Positions 1-7,187 of a stretch of DNA of 12,486 nucleotides are shown here, in pieces. Position 1 is the first letter of the stretch. Each line of letters starts with the position of its first letter. The notes under the pieces are model-generated. The model had not been told where the DNA came from and searched no databases. It worked only from the letters and a program-made list of their open reading frames with translations. The position numbers and the translations under genes were made by a program. Origin of the DNA: an uncultured Eubacteriales bacterium (GTDB lineage: Bacteria; Bacillota; Clostridia; Oscillospirales; Acutalibacteraceae); assembly GCA_934491515.1 (NCBI GenBank), contig CAKSTF010000024.1, positions 1 through 12,486 of the forward strand. The letters run 5' to 3'.

Positions 1-60
1 TTATTAATTGTCGTTGTTTAATTTTCAAGGTCCGTTCGCACTCCGCTTTTTCAGAGCGCC
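1..60 (-). other. Leader resembling an rRNA-operon 5' leader; gene lies off the left edge
   Basis: Read on the minus strand, this stretch follows directly from a strong promoter and contains CCTTGAAAATTAAACAACG (plus coordinates 12-30). It resembles the conserved TTGAAAACTAAACA-type motif found in Firmicutes rRNA leaders upstream of 16S and in the 16S-23S spacer. A hairpin GCGCTC/GAGTGC precedes it. No rRNA sequence itself is present, so the identity of the downstream gene is inference from leader and promoter. The alternative is any highly transcribed stable RNA operon. Confidence 0.5.
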
Positions 61-62
61 CG

Positions 63-134
63 ATTATAATACCACACCCGACGCGCCTTGTCAATGTTTT
101 TTTAAAACTTTTTGAAACTTTTTTGACAAAAAAT
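63..134 (-). promoter_or_regulatory. Strong sigma-A promoter with A/T-rich upstream element
   Basis: On the minus strand there is a perfect -35 TTGACA (plus 89-94), a 17-nt spacer and a TATTAT -10 (plus 66-71) preceded by TGG (extended -10). An overlapping TATAAT sits at 63-68. Upstream, plus 95-134 is runs of A and T on the minus strand (an UP-element-like tract), typical of rRNA promoters. Transcription runs leftward out of the window. It begins just past the terminator of the transporter gene, so the two units are insulated. Confidence 0.75.
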
Positions 135-160
135 TTCACCCCCTATATGTTGGGGGTGAA
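128..160 (-). terminator. Intrinsic terminator of the EamA transporter gene
   Basis: The 9-bp perfect stem TTCACCCCC/GGGGGTGAA (plus 135-143 and 152-160) has an 8-nt loop. On the minus strand it is followed by ATTTTTT. It lies 20 nt past the stop codon of the minus-strand gene ending at 181. Confidence 0.9.
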
Positions 161-180
161 GGACGGTTAAACCACAATTT

Positions 181-1080
181 TCAGGCCATTGCTTCGGCAA
201 TACCCATAACGATTATGCCGGCAAACACCGTACATATAATAAGATAATGCCTGAAGGTAAGTTTTTCTTTAAGAAATATTCTTGAAAGCAGCACCGAAAA
301 CACGCAATAAGAAGATATCATGGGCGCTGCCACGGTGGGTTTTGCGCCGATAGCATAGATATACGCGAACTGGCCCGCAGTCTCGCACAAAGCGCCGCCG
401 AGTTTGGGCGCGTCGAACTTAAGGCATATTTTTTCGCGCTTTATACCGTAAACATATATCGCCGCAAAAATACCCATAAACAAAAACGTATATTCGTACG
501 CGATATTGGCGCTGTCCTCCGAAAGTTTGCCGCTGTCAAGCAGAATTGCGTCGGCAAAGGTGCCGAGCCCGTCAAGCAGGCAATAAAAGATAGGGAAAAA
601 GACCGCTATAAATCCCGCGCGGTACTTTTTATCGCTCTCTTTTTCGGCAAGGGACTGTTCCTCCCCCTTCTTTTCTACCACGGCAAGCAGGGTAACGCCC
701 ACGCAAACGAGGGCGATTCCCACCCAGGTGAGCGCGTCCGGCATCTGGCGCAGAAACACAAGGCAGAGTATACAGGCGACCGCGCCCGACGAATTACATA
801 TAGGCGACGACACCGAAAGCATTATGTACCGAAGTCCCACATAGCCTAAAATCATTGACGATATATAAAGCGCCGTTGCAGGAAGATAATTTATGAAATC
901 GGATACAAAGAACTTTGTGCCCGTAAGTATTTCCACCGTGGCGTGCACGCCCATTACAAGGCCGACCGCCGTTACTATTTTCCAATGACTTAATTTATCC
1001 TGCGCGGGCGAGCCCATTTTTGAAAAAAGGTCGCTGCCGCCCCAAAAAACGATTGTTATTAACGAGAGAATGAACCACAT
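181..1080 (-). CDS. EamA/DMT-superfamily drug/metabolite transporter
   Basis: This 299-residue protein consists almost entirely of hydrophobic helices, about ten in number, arranged as two EamA-like halves (roughly residues 1-135 and 153-297). A charged cytoplasmic linker (about 136-152, rich in K and E) separates the halves. The length, the start (WFILSLITIVFWGGSDLFSK) and the second-half ending with KEKLTFRHYLI are typical of the family. The ATG start is supported by AAAAAGGA nine bases upstream. The substrate cannot be told: DMT proteins export amino acids, nucleotide-sugar-like or other metabolites across the cytoplasmic membrane. It lies 88 nt downstream of parB in the same direction, separated only by a GC hairpin without a T tract, so partial co-transcription with parAB is possible. 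A clear terminator follows the gene. Confidence 0.88.
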   Translation of the reverse strand: MWFILSLITIVFWGGSDLFSKMGSPAQDKLSHWKIVTAVGLVMGVHATVEILTGTKFFVSDFINYLPATALYISSMILGYVGLRYIMLSVSSPICNSSGAVACILCLVFLRQMPDALTWVGIALVCVGVTLLAVVEKKGEEQSLAEKESDKKYRAGFIAVFFPIFYCLLDGLGTFADAILLDSGKLSEDSANIAYEYTFLFMGIFAAIYVYGIKREKICLKFDAPKLGGALCETAGQFAYIYAIGAKPTVAAPMISSYCVFSVLLSRIFLKEKLTFRHYLIICTVFAGIIVMGIAEAMA

Positions 1081-1131
1081 ATTTATAAATCCTTTTTAAA
1101 TTTTTATTTTACCGTTCGCCATCGTTTATTA

Positions 1132-1155
1132 CGGCGGCAGATTAAGCAGCCGCCG
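1132..1155 (-). other. GC-rich hairpin between parB and the transporter gene
   Basis: The 7-bp stem CGGCGGC/GCCGCCG has a 10-nt loop and lies 13 nt after the parB stop on the minus strand. No U-run follows, so it is not a standard intrinsic terminator. It could stabilise the parAB mRNA 3' end or attenuate read-through into the transporter gene. Confidence 0.45.
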
Positions 1156-1168
1156 CATTTACCCGATT

Positions 1169-2005
1169 TCAGCAGAGTTTTTTCGCAATTTCGGACAGTT
1201 CTTCCTTGCTGTAAAACTCAAGGGTTATCGTACCCTTTTCTCCGGAGGTGGGTTTTATGTTAACCTTTCTGCCGAGTTGTTCTTCCATTGCGATCTGCAC
1301 TTCCTTAAAGAAAGGCTCGCATTTTGCGGTGCGCGGCTGTTTTTTTGCCGCCGTATTCTTTTTTGCCGCGTTTTCTATATCCCTTACGCTGGCGCCCGAA
1401 AGCGCCGCGGCAAAGGCTTCCTTTCTTTTATCGCCCTCCAGCGCCAAAAGCGCGCGGGCGTGACCTGCCGTAATTTTACCGCTGCGGAGTGCTTCAAGTT
1501 CCGCATCCTTCAAAAGCAGCAGGCGCAGCATATTTGCGACCGCGCTGCGTGATTTACCCACGCTTTCGGCAACCTGCTCCTGCGTAAGACCGTACTTTTC
1601 GGTAAGTGTACGGTAGCCGAGCGCCTCTTCAACGGGGTTTAAATCCTCGCGCTGAAGATTTTCTATAAGCGCAAGTTCGGTATACTCCCTATCGTCCGCT
1701 TCCTTTATAACCACGGGGACGGTTTCAAGTCCTGCCATACGGCAGGCGCGCCAGCGGCGTTCGCCGGCGATTATCTGATACGTTCCCGTCGCCGTAGGTC
1801 TTACGGCGATAGGCTGCAAAAGTCCGTGCTTTTCTATACTTGCGGCAAGTTCGCCGAGTGCCTCTTCGTCAAAATCCTTTCGCGGCTGGTCGCGGTTCGG
1901 TTCTATCTCCGAAAGGCGGAGGGTCACCCCTGTTTTTGTATCGGAAGAATTTTCGCCGAAAAGCGAATCAAGACCTCTGCCGAGGCCGCCTTTTTTTGCT
2001 GCCAT
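1169..2005 (-). CDS. parB: Chromosome-partitioning protein ParB (Spo0J)
   Basis: ParB is a CTP-dependent DNA clamp that loads at parS and spreads, organising the origin region and, with ParA, recruiting SMC/condensin and segregating chromosomes. In the 278 residues I see the ParA-stimulating N-terminal peptide (GGLGRGLDSLF, residues 6-16) and the ParB N-terminal domain (about 27-118). That domain contains the GERRWRA nucleotide-binding motif (81-87) and the ENLQRE motif (115-120). A helix-turn-helix lies at about 139-163 (TQEQVAESVGKSRSAVANML) and a C-terminal dimerisation domain at about 229-278. The length matches B. subtilis Spo0J (about 282). The ATG start has AGGGGAG seven bases upstream and lies 2 nt after the parA stop, so the two genes are translationally linked. 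Two perfect parS sites occur 1.2-1.7 kb upstream. Confidence 0.97.
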   Translation of the reverse strand: MAAKKGGLGRGLDSLFGENSSDTKTGVTLRLSEIEPNRDQPRKDFDEEALGELAASIEKHGLLQPIAVRPTATGTYQIIAGERRWRACRMAGLETVPVVIKEADDREYTELALIENLQREDLNPVEEALGYRTLTEKYGLTQEQVAESVGKSRSAVANMLRLLLLKDAELEALRSGKITAGHARALLALEGDKRKEAFAAALSGASVRDIENAAKKNTAAKKQPRTAKCEPFFKEVQIAMEEQLGRKVNIKPTSGEKGTITLEFYSKEELSEIAKKLC

Positions 2006-2007
2006 AC

Positions 2008-2781
2008 TTACACTCCCCTTTTATTTCTCTTCAAAAACTCTTTACCGAGCGCGTTATATGCATCGGCACCCTTAGAACGTTTATCATAATACTGTATCGG
2101 CATACCGTAACTGGGCGCTTCCGAAAGGCGGACGGCACGCGGTATCACCGACTTGTATATCTTGCCGGAAAAATACTTTTTAAGTTCGCTTACCACCTGC
2201 GACGTTAGGTTAAGTCTGCCGTCGTACATAGTAAGAACAATTCCCTCAATATCAAGCGTGGGGTTATAAAGCCGTTTTACCTGCCTTACCGACGCCATAA
2301 GCTGCGAAAGTCCCTCAAGCGCGTAATACTCGCACTGCAGCGGAACAAGCACCGTATCGCCCGCATTAAGCGCGTTTATCGTGATAAGCCCGAGCGACGG
2401 CGGACAATCAATAAATATATAATCATAATTTTCCCTTACCGTGGAAAGAGCCCTTTTAAGCTGCGCCTCGCGGCCCTCAATATCCACAAGTTCCACTTCT
2501 GCCGCGGCAAGGTCCATTGACGACGGCACAATATCAACGTTTTTAAACGACGTTTTTACAACCGCCTTCGCGGCGTCCGTTTTACCGATAAGCAGTTCGT
2601 AACTTGTAACGGCGGCGGTTTTCTTTGCAACGCCAAGTCCGCTTGTGGAGTTGCCCTGCGGATCGGCGTCCACAAGGAGGACCTTTTTGCCGAGTATCCC
2701 CACTGCGGCGGACAGATTTACCGCGGTGGTGGTTTTCCCGACGCCGCCTTTCTGATTTACAACAGCAATTATCTTTCCCAT
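2008..2781 (-). CDS. parA: Chromosome-partitioning ATPase ParA (Soj)
   Basis: This ParA-type P-loop ATPase dimerises on DNA with ATP and is stimulated by ParB; in sporulating Bacillota the homologue Soj also modulates DnaA. The 257 residues show the deviant Walker A KGGVGKTT (11-18), Walker A' DADPQGN (38-44), Walker B region YIFIDCPPS (121-129) and the conserved IPRAVRLSEAPSYGMPI block (213-229). The length fits chromosomal Soj (about 253). No N-terminal HTH is present, which separates it from plasmid ParA autoregulators. The ATG is preceded by AGAGGA with a 5-6 nt gap. It is the first gene of the parA-parB operon. The intergenic region upstream is filled by repeats, so I could not assign a convincing promoter. 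Confidence 0.97.
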   Translation of the reverse strand: MGKIIAVVNQKGGVGKTTTAVNLSAAVGILGKKVLLVDADPQGNSTSGLGVAKKTAAVTSYELLIGKTDAAKAVVKTSFKNVDIVPSSMDLAAAEVELVDIEGREAQLKRALSTVRENYDYIFIDCPPSLGLITINALNAGDTVLVPLQCEYYALEGLSQLMASVRQVKRLYNPTLDIEGIVLTMYDGRLNLTSQVVSELKKYFSGKIYKSVIPRAVRLSEAPSYGMPIQYYDKRSKGADAYNALGKEFLKRNKRGV

Positions 2782-2796
2782 ACTATTCCTCTTTTT

Positions 2797-2874
2797 TTAG
2801 GCGCGAATCTTTATTCTTCATATCTTTATTTTATTTTCCCGACCATTTGATTTGCGCTTTTAATTCTTTAGTTC
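2797..2874 (+). repeat. Dispersed repeat, copy U1
   Basis: First of four related copies of an AT-rich unit seen in this window. The core runs from GCGAATCTTTATTCTTCATA to GCGCTTTTAAT, with CCCGACC in the middle (2838-2844). Copy U2 begins 72 nt later and is about 90% identical over 61 nt. The preceding TTTTTTTAGGC also matches the flank of copy U4 near bioY. The copy ends directly at the parA Shine-Dalgarno region. No open reading frame is credible here. It looks like a short non-coding interspersed element (MITE/REP-like), but the family is not one I recognise. Confidence 0.75.
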
Positions 2875-2970
2875 GGGAATCTTTGTTCTTCATATCTTTA
2901 TTTTATTTTCCCGACCGATTGATTTGTGACTTTAATTTATTTTTTTGATTTCGAATAACTTTAAGTCGGG
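2875..2970 (+). repeat. Dispersed repeat, copy U2 (tandem with U1)
   Basis: It is about 90% identical to U1 from GAATCTTT to TTTAATT, then continues to AACTTTAAGTCGGG. TTTCCCGAC (2907-2915) pairs with GTCGGGAAA (2965-2973), giving a 9-bp inverted repeat around a 49-nt loop. The part from CCCGACCGATTGATT to ACTTTAAGTCGGG recurs in U3 at 8809-8879 with the same end motifs. This copy shares its right arm with the hairpin array that follows. Confidence 0.75.
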
Positions 2971-3121
2971 AAAGTAAACTGCACGTTAAAACCAATCTCT
3001 ATTCCCCGACACAAAAGAAAATCGGGAATAAAAGAAATATTGTAAGTACAATCTATATTCCCCGACATAAAAAAAGGCGGGGAAATAAACTGCACGTTAA
3101 AATCAATCACTGTTCCCCGAC
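2965..3121 (-). repeat. Tandem array of three GTCGGGGAA/TTCCCCGAC hairpins
   Basis: Three imperfect inverted repeats follow one another: 2965-3010, 3022-3066 and 3078-3119, with linkers of 11 nt. The outer two share a 39-nt block (2975-3013 and 3086-3124) with three mismatches, including AAACTGCACGTTAAAA. The middle unit instead has an inner ATTGT/ACAAT stem. On the minus strand, the direction of parA, the units end in T-rich runs (CCTTTTTTT after the 3078-3119 unit, TTTTCTTTT after the 3022-3066 unit). They therefore resemble repeated terminators or attenuators lying upstream of parA. Their role is unknown. Confidence 0.7.
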
Positions 3122-3129
3122 ACAGACGG

Positions 3130-3192
3130 AAACATTAAACATTATATATGTATATCAATATATATTTAATAATATATATAATACTGATATCC
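3130..3192. other. AT-rich tract next to parS
   Basis: About 60 bases are made almost only of A and T, with alternating TATATA blocks. It sits between the hairpin array and parS site 1. It could hold the parA promoter: a TATAAT occurs on the minus strand near 3140, but no good -35 is found. It could equally be a flexible or unwinding region. No DnaA boxes of the TTATNCACA type are seen beside it. Confidence 0.4.
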
Positions 3193-3208
3193 CGAAAACA
3201 ATCTGCAA

Positions 3209-3224
3209 TGTTTCACGTGAAACA
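3209..3224. promoter_or_regulatory. parS site 1 (ParB-binding palindrome)
   Basis: TGTTTCACGTGAAACA is an exact match to the canonical Firmicutes parS. The palindrome extends to 22 nt (3206-3227). It lies in the non-coding region downstream of spoVAE and upstream of parA. Confidence 0.97.
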
Positions 3225-3274
3225 TTGCGTTTTAAACCCGTTCTCTAATTATATCAGCATAATACCGTTTTGTA

Positions 3275-3306
3275 AACAAGAAAAAACCGCCCTTAAGGAC
3301 GGTTTT
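3275..3306 (-). terminator. Intrinsic terminator of spoVAE
   Basis: On the minus strand AAAACCGTCC-TTAA-GGGCGGTTTT forms a stem with one G-U pair (plus 3283-3306), followed by TTCTTGTTT. It begins 23 nt past the spoVAE stop. The stem is nearly symmetrical and could also work weakly on the plus strand. Confidence 0.88.
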
Positions 3307-3329
3307 GATTTATTAACGGACAAAACGGT

Positions 3330-3683
3330 TTATTTTTCTTTCGACCTGAAAAGCAGTGCCATTATAAGTCCCGAAACAAGCGCCGTGGTTATTCCTGCCG
3401 CCGTTGCGGTAAGTCCGCCTGTAATAACGCCTATGAATCCGCTTTTATCGACCGCTTCCTTTACGCCCTTTGCAAGGGCAAAGCCGAATCCCGTAAGCGG
3501 AACGGTAGCACCCGCGCCGGCAAAATCAACGAGGCAGCCGTACACGCCCGTGCCGCCTAAAATCACGCCTGCAACAACATAACTTACAAGTATACGTGCC
3601 GGAGTAAGTTTTGTACAGTCTATAAGCGCCTGTCCGATAAGGCAAAGCGCACCGCCTACCAAAAATGCGTAAAGATATGTCAA
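3330..3683 (-). CDS. spoVAE: Stage V sporulation protein AE (SpoVAE/SpoVAEB family)
   Basis: This small membrane protein belongs to the SpoVA channel system, which moves dipicolinic acid into the forespore and releases it on germination. The 117 residues begin LTYLYAFLVGGALCLIGQAL and continue with KLTPARILVSYVVAGVILG, FAGAGATVPLTGFG and a hydrophobic C-terminal stretch. They align by eye along the whole length with B. subtilis SpoVAEB (about 116 aa). I choose the TTG at 3683 because AAAGGGAG lies nine bases upstream and the family starts there. A longer frame back to 3740 would run to the edge of parS site 2 and add 19 non-family residues. No spoVAC or spoVAD is adjacent, so this is a solitary copy. 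It is bracketed by two parS sites. Confidence 0.92.
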   Translation of the reverse strand: MTYLYAFLVGGALCLIGQALIDCTKLTPARILVSYVVAGVILGGTGVYGCLVDFAGAGATVPLTGFGFALAKGVKEAVDKSGFIGVITGGLTATAAGITTALVSGLIMALLFRSKEK

Positions 3684-3740
3684 GAACGTTCTCTCCCTTT
3701 CTGTTAACGCCGCGCCCGTGATTTTCCGGGCACGGTGCAA

Positions 3741-3756
3741 TGTTTCACGTGAAACA
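3741..3756. promoter_or_regulatory. parS site 2 (ParB-binding palindrome)
   Basis: A second exact TGTTTCACGTGAAACA lies 532 bp from the first, in the gap between the ydbT-like gene and spoVAE, 58 nt before the spoVAE start. Flanking bases extend the match to AATGTTTCACGTGAAACATT, as at site 1. Confidence 0.97.
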
Positions 3757-3824
3757 TTTTGTGCCGCAGGGCAAATTGTTTTGCTTTTCGCCCACTGCGC
3801 CGTTAAAGGTAGCGTTCCCGTAAA

Positions 3825-5261
3825 TTATTCGTTTATTCCGTATGCGGTTTTAATTTTTGAAAGGGTCTCTTTAAAATCCACGTTGCGCACGTTCACGCTG
3901 TCGCAGCTCTCGCTGCGGACGGTGGTTTTTATCTTGCAGGTTCCGTATTTGATATCCGCCGGTGTGCGGAAAATTCTTATATGACCGACGTTTTCCTTTG
4001 CGGCATAAAGTTCGCGCACGGTAAAACCCGCGGTTCCCCTTGCGGTTATTGTTTTTCCTATATTTATTCCGCCGGTTCTGTATCCTTTAAGCATAACACG
4101 GGCATAGTACGCATCAAACCCGATGGCGACAAGCGCCACAAACAGGATAAGTCTTCCGAAGGACGGAAAAATTATTGCAAGGGTCGAAGTTACGGCAAGT
4201 ATTATCCAGAGCCATACAAAAGACGTAAAAAAGAATCTTCTTTTCTGCTGTTTTGTGCGTTCGCACCTTAAAAGTTCTTTTCTTTCAACTATTCCCGGAA
4301 ATACCGTTGAAAAACATTTTTTAATGCGGGCGCGTTTACAGCCCGGTATAACGGTGGAGCGTTCGCCCTTTTCCCCGCCGTAACCGCCCACGCCCACGCG
4401 CACGGTATACGCCCCGAAAAGACTCATAAGCGGCGTTTGTTCAACGCAAATATCGTTTACCGACGATTTGCGGAAAATTCTTCTGCGGCGGAAGTAAAAG
4501 CCGGACTTTATTTCAAGTTTTTCGTTATCGGTACAGATTTTAAAAAACATATTCCGCAAAAACGAAAGCAGAAACGAAAAGACATAAAGGGCTATAAAAA
4601 ACAATGTTATGGCGTTTACAACGGGCGGAAAGTAGGTTTCAAACGCCTTTGAAAAACTGCTGATTTTCTCAAGCAGCAGCTGCGACACGGCAATTCCCGT
4701 AAGTTTACCTACGCGGTTTAAAATAGGAACTCCTACAAGCAGGCCCGTAACGGCGGAAGTGGCCGTTGCCGACAAAAGCGCCACTTCCCTTACCGGAAAG
4801 CGCATTTCCACCTGCGGATTGTTGCCGTATATAAGCGTTTCAAGCGCGGCGGCGTCGCTTTTATAAAGTTTAAAATCAAAATCCTTTTTTCCGTGTGCGC
4901 CAACTTCGGTATTTATGCTCATCCCGACGGCGCCGAATATATCAAGCAGAATATGGCCGTTTGTTGTAACGCTGGATATCTTATTTATCGGTATTTCCGC
5001 CTTTTTATGCAGAAAAATTCCGTCCTCAATAACTATAACATCTCTGCTTGCTGTTATTTTAAAGGTCAGCAGTCTTACAAGCGATATCGCCGCCACAACA
5101 CCCAGCGCAATGCCTTCAAGCAGCAGCACGCCGCTGATTCTGCGGTACATTATATACTGCACAAGTCCCTTTACAACGGGAAGTATCAGCACAAACACAA
5201 AGCGTTTGAGAATTTTATAAACATAAACGGGGTGAGCCCTGAAAACGGTTTTATTTTCCAT
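3825..5261 (-). CDS. YdbT-like membrane protein with three bacterial PH (bPH2/DUF304) domains
   Basis: The 478 residues alternate pairs of membrane helices with soluble PH-like blocks. Helices lie at about 16-38 and 42-65, PH1 at about 66-145, helices at about 158-180 and 205-237, PH2 at about 238-325, helices at about 342-388 and PH3 at about 390-470. The order and length match B. subtilis YdbT (about 490 aa). The start overlaps the end of the upstream ydbS-like gene by 11 nt (GATGGAAAATAA), showing translational coupling. In B. subtilis the ydbST pair belongs to the sigma-W envelope-stress regulon and has been linked to resistance to antimicrobial peptides made by other bacilli. Whether that holds here is inference. 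The molecular activity of the family is not established. No catalytic motif is visible. Confidence 0.85.
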   Translation of the reverse strand: MENKTVFRAHPVYVYKILKRFVFVLILPVVKGLVQYIMYRRISGVLLLEGIALGVVAAISLVRLLTFKITASRDVIVIEDGIFLHKKAEIPINKISSVTTNGHILLDIFGAVGMSINTEVGAHGKKDFDFKLYKSDAAALETLIYGNNPQVEMRFPVREVALLSATATSAVTGLLVGVPILNRVGKLTGIAVSQLLLEKISSFSKAFETYFPPVVNAITLFFIALYVFSFLLSFLRNMFFKICTDNEKLEIKSGFYFRRRRIFRKSSVNDICVEQTPLMSLFGAYTVRVGVGGYGGEKGERSTVIPGCKRARIKKCFSTVFPGIVERKELLRCERTKQQKRRFFFTSFVWLWIILAVTSTLAIIFPSFGRLILFVALVAIGFDAYYARVMLKGYRTGGINIGKTITARGTAGFTVRELYAAKENVGHIRIFRTPADIKYGTCKIKTTVRSESCDSVNVRNVDFKETLSKIKTAYGINE

Positions 5262-5691
5262 CTTCGTGCACCGCTTTCAGAAATTCGGTTATTTGAAGCG
5301 CCTTATCGGATTCTATTTCGGGCAGGATTATCAGAACCCTTGCACCCTGAAAAACAAGACCTTTAAGTTTCATTGCCGCCGAAAGCGGCGTAACGTAGGT
5401 TTCGGTAAAAACAAGCCGCAGCGACGGCAGAATATGCTCCGCCTTAAAGAAAACGCCGCGCTTTACCGTTATTGCCGCCGGCGACACCGCAAGCGAAAAG
5501 CCTGCTGCATACCGCGGAATGTAAAAAACTGCCGCAAAAATTGCCGCGGCGGCACAAAACGCGGTGCCCAAAAGAAACCACACGCCGATTTCATACGCCA
5601 AAACGCCGAACGCCGCGCAAAGAAGCAGCGCCGCCGCGCAGACGCGCAGGCGCCACAAAGTAATCGTTTTCGGGGGTAATTTATATTCCAT
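5251..5691 (-). CDS. YdbS-like PH-domain (bPH2/DUF304) membrane protein
   Basis: This 146-residue protein has two N-terminal membrane helices (about 14-33 and 37-58) and one C-terminal PH-like domain (about 59-140, containing GFSLAVSPAAITVKRGVFF and LRLVFTETYVTPLSAAM). The layout and size match B. subtilis YdbS (about 159 aa). The ATG at 5691 is chosen because AAAGGAG sits five bases before it; the frame can extend six codons to a TTG, but that would place the Shine-Dalgarno inside the gene. The gene is immediately upstream of, and overlaps, the ydbT-like gene, the arrangement conserved in Bacillota, and the two products probably form one membrane complex. It lies 114 nt downstream of rarA with no recognisable terminator between. 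Confidence 0.82.
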   Translation of the reverse strand: MEYKLPPKTITLWRLRVCAAALLLCAAFGVLAYEIGVWFLLGTAFCAAAAIFAAVFYIPRYAAGFSLAVSPAAITVKRGVFFKAEHILPSLRLVFTETYVTPLSAAMKLKGLVFQGARVLIILPEIESDKALQITEFLKAVHEDGK

Positions 5692-5805
5692 AAACGCTCC
5701 TTTAAACAAAACAATCGGGTTACAACAATTCGCAGCACGCAGCCGATTTGTCCGATTTTATTATTTCGCTGCTTAAAATACGCCGGTACCGCGCCCGACA
5801 AGGGT

Positions 5806-7062
5806 TTATTTTTGCTTTAATCCTTTTATATAAGCGTCGAACGCCGCCTCGGTTTTATTGTTTCCGGCTTTATAGTATTTACGGCCTTTAATTTCGTCCG
5901 GCAGATATTGTTGGTTTACATAATTCTTATCATAATCATGCGGATAAAGATAATGCTGACCGGGGTTTTCCTGCTCGGCGCCGTCAAAATGTTTGTTTTG
6001 CAAATGTCGCGGTATCGGGTATACCGCACCGCGTTCGATATCGGCGGCGGCGTTAATTATCGCATTATCGCCGCTGTTTGATTTCGGGGAAAGCGCCACT
6101 AGTATTACCGCATCGGCAAGAGGTATGCGCGCTTCGGGCAATCCGACCTGCAAAGCCGTATCAACAGCGGCTTTTACTATCGGAATAATCTGCGGATATG
6201 CAAGGCCGACATCCTCGCTGGCACAAACAAGCAGCCTGCGGCAGGCACTTGGAAGATCGCCTGCGGCAAGTATTCGCGCAAGGTAATAAACGGCGGCGTC
6301 GGGGTCGGAACCGCGCATGGATTTTTGATATGCCGACAAAAGATCATAATGCTCGTCGCCCTCGCGGTCATAACGCACCGCGTTGCCGGCAAGTATCTGC
6401 TCCACCGTTTCGGAGGTTATATCACCCGTGCCTGAGGTTAACATAAAACACAATTCAAGCATATTGAGCGCGCGGCGCACGTCGCCTGCCGCCGCTGCCG
6501 CTATTTTTTCAATATCCGCGGTGCTTATGCTTATTTCTTTGCCGCACTCGCCCTCCAGCACGGTTTTTGCCCTTTCAAGCGCCTTTGCAACGTCCGCCGT
6601 GGCAAGCGCCTTAAACTCAAACACCGTAGAACGGCTTAGAATTGCGTTGTAAACATAAAAATACGGGTTTTCGGTGGTGGAGGCAATAAGGGTTATATCC
6701 CCGTTTTCTATATAGGACAGCAATATCTGCTGCTGCTTTTTGTTAAAATACTGTATTTCGTCAAGATATAAAAGGATGCCGTTTTGCGCGTCTATCGTGC
6801 CGATTTCCCCGATAACTTCCTTTATATCCGCGGTAGAAGCGGTAGTTGCGTTAAGGTAGCAAAGTTTTTTGCCGCAGCGCGCCGCGATTATTTTGGCAAC
6901 CGTGGTTTTGCCCACGCCGGACGGGCCGTAAAATATAAGGTTCGGGATCTCGCCCGATTCGATTATTCTTCTTAAAATTTTGCCCTCGCCCAAAAGGTGG
7001 GTCTGCCCTGCTACCGCATCGAGAGTGTCGGGTCTTGCCCTGTCTGCAAGAGGTGCTTTCAC
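5806..7062 (-). CDS. rarA: Replication-associated recombination protein RarA (MgsA)
   Basis: RarA is an AAA+ ATPase of the clamp-loader clade that acts at stalled replication forks and single-strand gaps (RarA/MgsA/WRNIP1 family). The 418 residues show PLADRARPDTLDAVAGQ at the N-terminus, Walker A GPSGVGKTT (46-54), Walker B LLYLDEIQ (97-104), sensor 1 STTENP (128-133) and LSRS (142-145). The helical tetramerisation region includes GDLPSACRRLLVCASEDVG, followed by the conserved ALSPKSNSGDNAI block. The length equals the B. subtilis protein (about 421). The start is GTG at 7062, preceded by AAAGGCGG, and fits the family N-terminus. A good promoter lies 118 nt upstream, so the leader is rather long. 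It is divergent from the flippase gene. Confidence 0.95.
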   Translation of the reverse strand: MKAPLADRARPDTLDAVAGQTHLLGEGKILRRIIESGEIPNLIFYGPSGVGKTTVAKIIAARCGKKLCYLNATTASTADIKEVIGEIGTIDAQNGILLYLDEIQYFNKKQQQILLSYIENGDITLIASTTENPYFYVYNAILSRSTVFEFKALATADVAKALERAKTVLEGECGKEISISTADIEKIAAAAAGDVRRALNMLELCFMLTSGTGDITSETVEQILAGNAVRYDREGDEHYDLLSAYQKSMRGSDPDAAVYYLARILAAGDLPSACRRLLVCASEDVGLAYPQIIPIVKAAVDTALQVGLPEARIPLADAVILVALSPKSNSGDNAIINAAADIERGAVYPIPRHLQNKHFDGAEQENPGQHYLYPHDYDKNYVNQQYLPDEIKGRKYYKAGNNKTEAAFDAYIKGLKQK

Positions 7063-7187
7063 GCCGTTACCGCCTTTCCGTTTCGTTTTGCTCAGTGCCG
7101 TTCTGCGCCGTTTTTCTGCCGCATTGCAAAAGACCTTTGTTTTTGCCTTGTTTGACCGTGCCTTTCCCGTGCGGCGATTGTATTTTT

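Noticed and set aside
2782..3329. Possible chromosomal replication origin (AT-rich tract plus repeats near parAB)
   Set aside because: I see no cluster of TTATNCACA DnaA boxes and no dnaA, dnaN, rpmH or rnpA. parS proximity alone is not enough.
3148..3582. 144-residue plus-strand reading frame
   Set aside because: It crosses parS, the terminator and the spoVAE gene on the other strand, and its protein has no recognisable family features.
3684..3740. N-terminal extension of spoVAE back to a TTG at 3740
   Set aside because: The extra residues are not family-like, and a good Shine-Dalgarno supports the TTG at 3683.
5692..5805. Promoter or terminator between rarA and the ydbS-like gene
   Set aside because: The best match (TTGTCG with TATTTT) has a 15-nt spacer, and the GGTACC palindrome has no proper stem plus U-run.
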